A stretch of 31,328 nucleotides of DNA from a virus, in IMG/VR virus record IMGVR_UViG_3300029998_000088, positions 1-31,328 of that record, one strand, 5' to 3'. Under the pieces are notes generated by a model that was given only the letters and a program-made list of their open reading frames with translations, ran no database searches and was not told the origin of the DNA. The position numbers and the translations under genes were made by a program. Position 1 is the first letter of the stretch, and each line of letters begins with the position of its first letter. Positions 28,864-31,328 of the stretch are shown here, piece after piece.

Positions 28864-29253
28864 TTAAAATAGTTTTTTAATAACTTTCAGTTTCTTATTT
28901 CTTTCATATTTTAATACATCAGATTCATCAAATGACTTCCTCATATCAGGATATTGATAAATATCATACCACTCGCTACCGTCATACTCCCCTCTTTGCA
29001 TCCAAACACCATCTTCACAAAATATAACACCATACAAATTCTGTCCACCAAATCCATTATCATAAGTGTGATTCAATGATTCTAAAAAAATATCATAATC
29101 AACTTGACTAAACAAAGGCTTCAATTTAATATCACGATAAACACCAATCTCATTATCATGATATTGAATCTCAGATGCTACCAACTTATAACCTGAAATT
29201 ATACTCAAAAATTCTTCTTTTGCATTCTTACCTTCTCTTATTACCTTAATCAT
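28864..29253 (-). CDS. Hypothetical protein with GFGGQ...EYDGSEW motif (129 aa)
   Basis: 129 residues. A conserved-looking block, DNGFGGQNLYGVIFCEDGVW followed by MQRGEYDGSEWYDI, occurs in small proteins of phages and plasmids that I recall only as uncharacterised. The N-terminal part (EFLSIISGYKLVASEIQYHD) and Lys-rich tail are ordinary. It starts 1 nt after the ATP-grasp gene's stop, so the two are probably cotranslated. Function unknown. Confidence 0.65.
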   Translation of the reverse strand: MIKVIREGKNAKEEFLSIISGYKLVASEIQYHDNEIGVYRDIKLKPLFSQVDYDIFLESLNHTYDNGFGGQNLYGVIFCEDGVWMQRGEYDGSEWYDIYQYPDMRKSFDESDVLKYERNKKLKVIKKLF

Positions 29254-29254
29254 A

Positions 29255-30046
29255 TCACACTATTATTTTATTATCAAATTCTTCTTCAAGAGCATTAATC
29301 ATTTTTTGCATATTAGCAGAATAAAAACCAGCAGAATTTATACATCCTAACTCAATTATCTTATACTCAGGTTTACCATCTATAATAACTTCACAAATAT
29401 CAATTACAAATGATTTTGCTATCTTATAAATATCAATCATCTCTTTACAAAATTCTAATGCACCATCATCAACAACTTCACTTCTATTGATAAAATTACC
29501 CATTCTATAAAGACTTCCAGTTACAACTTTATCTTCAACAACCCAAAATCTAAATTCTTTTGTTATTTTTTTAACAGAACAAACTTGAATTTCAGTATCT
29601 TTTGTTAATGATGTTTCATATTCACCATTTAAACAACCATCTCTAAATTCTAACCATTCATACATATCAAACACCTTTCCAGTGAATGTTTTTGTGTCTT
29701 CACAAGGTCTTGCAAAAAATAAATCAGTTCTATTAATATCATCTCCAAATTTTTGAACTACAGAGTCATAATTCAATAAATTATCCTTGTAATATTTACT
29801 ATAAACTCTATAATCATGATTCTCATTTAATTGAGATCCAGGAAACCATTCATATTTTTTTGCTAACCTTGCCATTTTAACAGAACCAAAACAAAAAACA
29901 TCCTTTCTATCAGTCTTAAATTCAAAATCTTCTACAAATGGTAAAACCTTAACTATCTCATAAGATAAATTCATTCTATCTAATGTTTCAACTAAATTAT
30001 AATAATTCTCTTCCTTGAAAGTGTTTTCTTGTATTACGTAGTACAT
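29255..30046 (-). CDS. ATP-grasp domain protein (DUF4343-like)
   Basis: 263 residues. The pattern fits the DUF4343 ATP-grasp family: FFARPCEDTKTFTGKVFDMY (~110-129), ITKEFRFWVVEDKVVTGSLY with following RMG (~161-183), then KSFVIDICEVIIDGKPEYKI and IELGCINSAGFY (~236-247). The E-L-x-x-I-N-S-A-G-F-Y segment carries the metal-binding Glu and Asn of the ATP-grasp fold, and the E-F-R-F-W-V segment lines the ATP site. Such enzymes join a carboxylate to an amine or thiol using ATP; the substrate is unknown. First gene of the minus-strand run, with a 67-nt divergent region to its right. Confidence 0.8.
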   Translation of the reverse strand: MYYVIQENTFKEENYYNLVETLDRMNLSYEIVKVLPFVEDFEFKTDRKDVFCFGSVKMARLAKKYEWFPGSQLNENHDYRVYSKYYKDNLLNYDSVVQKFGDDINRTDLFFARPCEDTKTFTGKVFDMYEWLEFRDGCLNGEYETSLTKDTEIQVCSVKKITKEFRFWVVEDKVVTGSLYRMGNFINRSEVVDDGALEFCKEMIDIYKIAKSFVIDICEVIIDGKPEYKIIELGCINSAGFYSANMQKMINALEEEFDNKIIV

Positions 30047-30113
30047 TTTTTAATATTTTATATGTTTATTACCTATCTAAAAAATCAGATTTTGTTTATT
30101 AATATATACTATT
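30047..30113. other. Divergent promoter region
   Basis: 67 nt between the ATP-grasp gene (-) and the putative ADP-ribosyltransferase gene (+). TTTATTAATATATACTATT ends directly at the plus-strand ATG; a similar TTTAATATATAGTAAT lies directly before the minus-strand ATG at 8657. Likely holds both promoters, but no exact box can be assigned. Confidence 0.4.
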
Positions 30114-30854
30114 ATGAAAACAAAATTTGAAATTTTTATAAATGAACATATATCACCTGATAGAACACGCTCATTAAAATATAAGACAGAACTACCACTA
30201 AATAATGAAATATTTATAAACGCTGTTGAGAATACAGTAGGAGCAAAAATATTAGATGAAGGACTATTATTAAATGTTGTTCGTTACCAAAAACCAGAAC
30301 AAGACGGAGAAACATCAATAAGAACTGGTGTATTCTATCTACCAATAGAAGAAAAAAATGTCAAAGAATATCGTGGAGGAAAAAGTGGGTATGGAGGAAC
30401 AGATAAACACGAAGGTGAAATTCTATTAAAAAATCCACTATTTATAAAAGGCGCAACTGGAGGTAAACTTTCTGAAAATGCATATGAAAAAATTAACGGA
30501 AAAGGTGCTACCAATGAATTAAAAGATTCTATATTCAAAACTGCAATTAAATACAATCCTCAACCAGAAGATGTTGCTGATGTACTAACTAAATATAATA
30601 AAGATTCTAATTATGATGAAAATTGTGATTTAGGATATGATATAATAAGACATAGTAGACAACACAACACACTCAGATACGCAATACAAGAAAATATAAT
30701 AGCAAATTCTGTTAGAGATGCTGGATATGATTCAATTTTAGGATATAGTAGAAGAAAAAATGGAGATTATTACATATCTGAAATATTTGATGTCAGAGAA
30801 CTAACATATCCATCTAATGAGTGGGAAGCTGATATACATAGTAAATATCTATGA
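30114..30854 (+). CDS. Putative ADP-ribosyltransferase with capsid-targeting-like N-terminus
   Basis: 246 residues. It starts MKTKFEIFINEHIS, strikingly like the T4 capsid-targeting peptide (MKTYQEFIAEA), including an I-x-E triplet for prohead-protease cleavage. The next part has NVVRYQKPEQDGETSIRTGV, KEYRGGKSGYGGTDKHEG and EILLKNPLFIKGATGGKLSE. The R-G-G and K-N-P-L-x-I-x-G elements resemble polyvalent ADP-ribosyltransferase (ART) domains, as does the ending RDAGYDSILGYSRRKNGDYY with EIFDVRELTYPS, where ARTs of this group have GYD-x-I...E. If right, it is an injected, Alt-like effector that modifies host proteins at infection. The catalytic residues cannot be assigned with certainty. Confidence 0.5.
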   Translation: MKTKFEIFINEHISPDRTRSLKYKTELPLNNEIFINAVENTVGAKILDEGLLLNVVRYQKPEQDGETSIRTGVFYLPIEEKNVKEYRGGKSGYGGTDKHEGEILLKNPLFIKGATGGKLSENAYEKINGKGATNELKDSIFKTAIKYNPQPEDVADVLTKYNKDSNYDENCDLGYDIIRHSRQHNTLRYAIQENIIANSVRDAGYDSILGYSRRKNGDYYISEIFDVRELTYPSNEWEADIHSKYL

Positions 30855-30858
30855 TTTG

Positions 30859-30931
30859 TGCTCCTGGTGAGAATCGAACTCACAACCTTTTCCTTAAGAG
30901 GGAATAGCTCAACCAATTAAGCTACAAGAGC
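30859..30931 (-). tRNA. tRNA-Lys (CTT)
   Basis: 73 nt with full cloverleaf: acceptor GCTCTTG/CAGGAGC (one G-U), discriminator A, U8-A9, D-stem GCTT/GAGC, anticodon loop CTCTTAA giving CTT, T-arm GTGAG-TTCGATT-CTCAC. The first anticodon-stem pair is A-A. CCA is not encoded. Confidence 0.85.
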
Positions 30932-30985
30932 ATTTTTGATGTCAAAAAAGATTACAAAGGTTGTCAACCTTTACTGAGGACTAAT

Positions 30986-31033
30986 CAGCTACTATCGGAA
31001 TCGAACCAAGGCTTCCAGCACTTCATAAATACT
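30986..31033 (-). tRNA. tRNA 3'-half remnant (anticodon-like loop ATG)
   Basis: A T-arm-like TTGG-TTCGATT-CCGA is followed by a possible acceptor strand AGTAGCT, and preceded by a hairpin AGTAT-TTATGAA-GTGCT that would be an anticodon arm. There is no room for a D-arm or 5' acceptor strand before tRNA-His, so it is a truncated tRNA or relic. Confidence 0.35.
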
Positions 31034-31044
31034 CTTTTTCTTGG

Positions 31045-31118
31045 GGTGAATAATCGGATTTGAACCGACCCTTAAAGAACCACAATCTATCGTGCTAACC
31101 ACTAACACTACATCCACC
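31045..31118 (-). tRNA. tRNA-His (GTG)
   Basis: Acceptor GTGGATG/TATTCAC with the extra G-1 opposite C73 that marks histidine tRNAs, U8-A9, D-stem GTGT/GCAC, anticodon loop TTGTGGT giving GTG, T-arm GTCGG-TTCAAAT-CCGAT. CCA appears to be encoded just after C73 (31042-31044). Confidence 0.88.
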
Positions 31119-31128
31119 ATTTATTTTG

Positions 31129-31215
31129 GGTGTCAGATGGGATTCGAACCCACATTAACTGTTAAGTATTCCTGATTCACAATCAGGGCGGCATCCCTTA
31201 CCGACTACAAACACC
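31129..31215 (-). tRNA. tRNA with GTG anticodon and enlarged variable region (His-like)
   Basis: Acceptor GTGTTTG/CTGACAC (one T-T mismatch) with G-1 and C73 as in tRNA-His, perfect anticodon stem CCTGA/TCAGG with loop TTGTGAA (GTG), T-arm GTGGG-TTCGAAT-CCCAT. The segment between anticodon and T arms is ~17 nt and can form a short stem (TTA/TAA), unlike normal histidine tRNAs. The D-stem is weak. Confidence 0.75.
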
Positions 31216-31244
31216 ATATATAATATTCACATTCTGAATATTTG

Positions 31245-31328
31245 CGGAAAATGGGGGACTTGGACCCTCACACCGATTTAACTCGATGAACAGTTTAGCA
31301 AACTGCGCCAATACCAATTATGGACTTA
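31245..31328 (-). tRNA. tRNA-Ser (GCT), 5' end outside the window
   Basis: Anticodon arm GCAGT-TTGCTAA-ACTGT gives GCT (Ser, AGC/AGT). A long variable arm (about 19 nt), T-loop TCCAAGT, 3' acceptor strand ATTTTCC and discriminator G73 all fit a serine tRNA. The 5' acceptor strand lies beyond the right edge. Confidence 0.8.

Noticed and set aside
30956-30972. Perfect 8-bp inverted repeat as a terminator
   Set aside because: AAAGGTTG-T-CAACCTTT has a 1-nt loop and no T-run on either side, so a terminator role is not supported.

Overview
The window is part of a large, very AT-rich genome of a tailed phage with a contractile-tail (T4-like, myovirus) core, probably infecting a member of the Bacteroidota. 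The phage call rests on a large terminase subunit, a gp25-like baseplate protein, a gp6/baseplate-J-like wedge protein, fibre-like proteins with collagen-like and poly-threonine stretches, a probable sliding clamp, several homing endonucleases and a tRNA cluster. The host call is inferred from a Bacteroidota-type histone H1-like protein, from TATATTTG elements matching the Bacteroidota -7 promoter box (TAnnTTTG), and from the near absence of strong Shine-Dalgarno sites.

Layout. Positions 1-3357 (+) hold five overlapping or tightly spaced glycosyltransferase-like genes. Positions 3372-8657 (-) form a long operon of small unknown proteins. Many of them start with the same short tag (M-x-x-K-F-x-x-F/Y-E) and several end in K-Y/F-N-I/L; an HNH homing endonuclease interrupts the series. 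Positions 8738-19254 (+) are the structural block: two paralogous fibre-like proteins, a sixth glycosyltransferase, two small proteins, a 900-residue probable tail or baseplate protein, a 216-residue unknown, the gp6-like wedge protein, a tagged small protein, gp25 and a frameshifted HAD-like gene. The block leads directly into terL.

The outstanding feature is at 19247-23722. terL is broken into two separate genes. The upstream gene ends in an N-terminal intein fragment that starts exactly inside the Walker A motif (SRQTGK|C). The downstream gene starts with a C-terminal intein fragment ending HN|T and continues with the rest of the terminase. Between them, on the opposite strand, lies a Vsr-like (EDxHD-type) homing endonuclease gene that is itself frameshifted. 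This is a 'fractured gene' with an atypically split intein: trans-splicing would rebuild a terminase of about 694 residues. Each half has its own terminator, and the second half has its own promoter-like element.

Positions 23740-30046 (mostly -) carry accessory and replication functions: a degraded DUF4926-like gene, the probable sliding clamp (+), a DUF7448-like protein, a LAGLIDADG endonuclease, a DnaQ-like exonuclease, a methylglyoxal synthase, a macro-like phage protein, a histone H1-like protein, an HNH endonuclease, an unknown and an ATP-grasp (DUF4343-like) protein. A divergent gene (30114-30854, +) resembles an ADP-ribosyltransferase and begins with a peptide very like the T4 capsid-targeting sequence. 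The right end (30859-31328, -) is a tRNA cluster: Lys(CTT), a tRNA remnant, His(GTG), a second GTG-anticodon tRNA with an enlarged variable region, and a partial Ser(GCT).

At least four small genes are broken, most by 1-nt shifts in A/T runs. That pattern could be real decay or homopolymer sequencing error, so 'pseudogene' calls here are provisional. All family names come from recognising motifs by eye; no database search was run.
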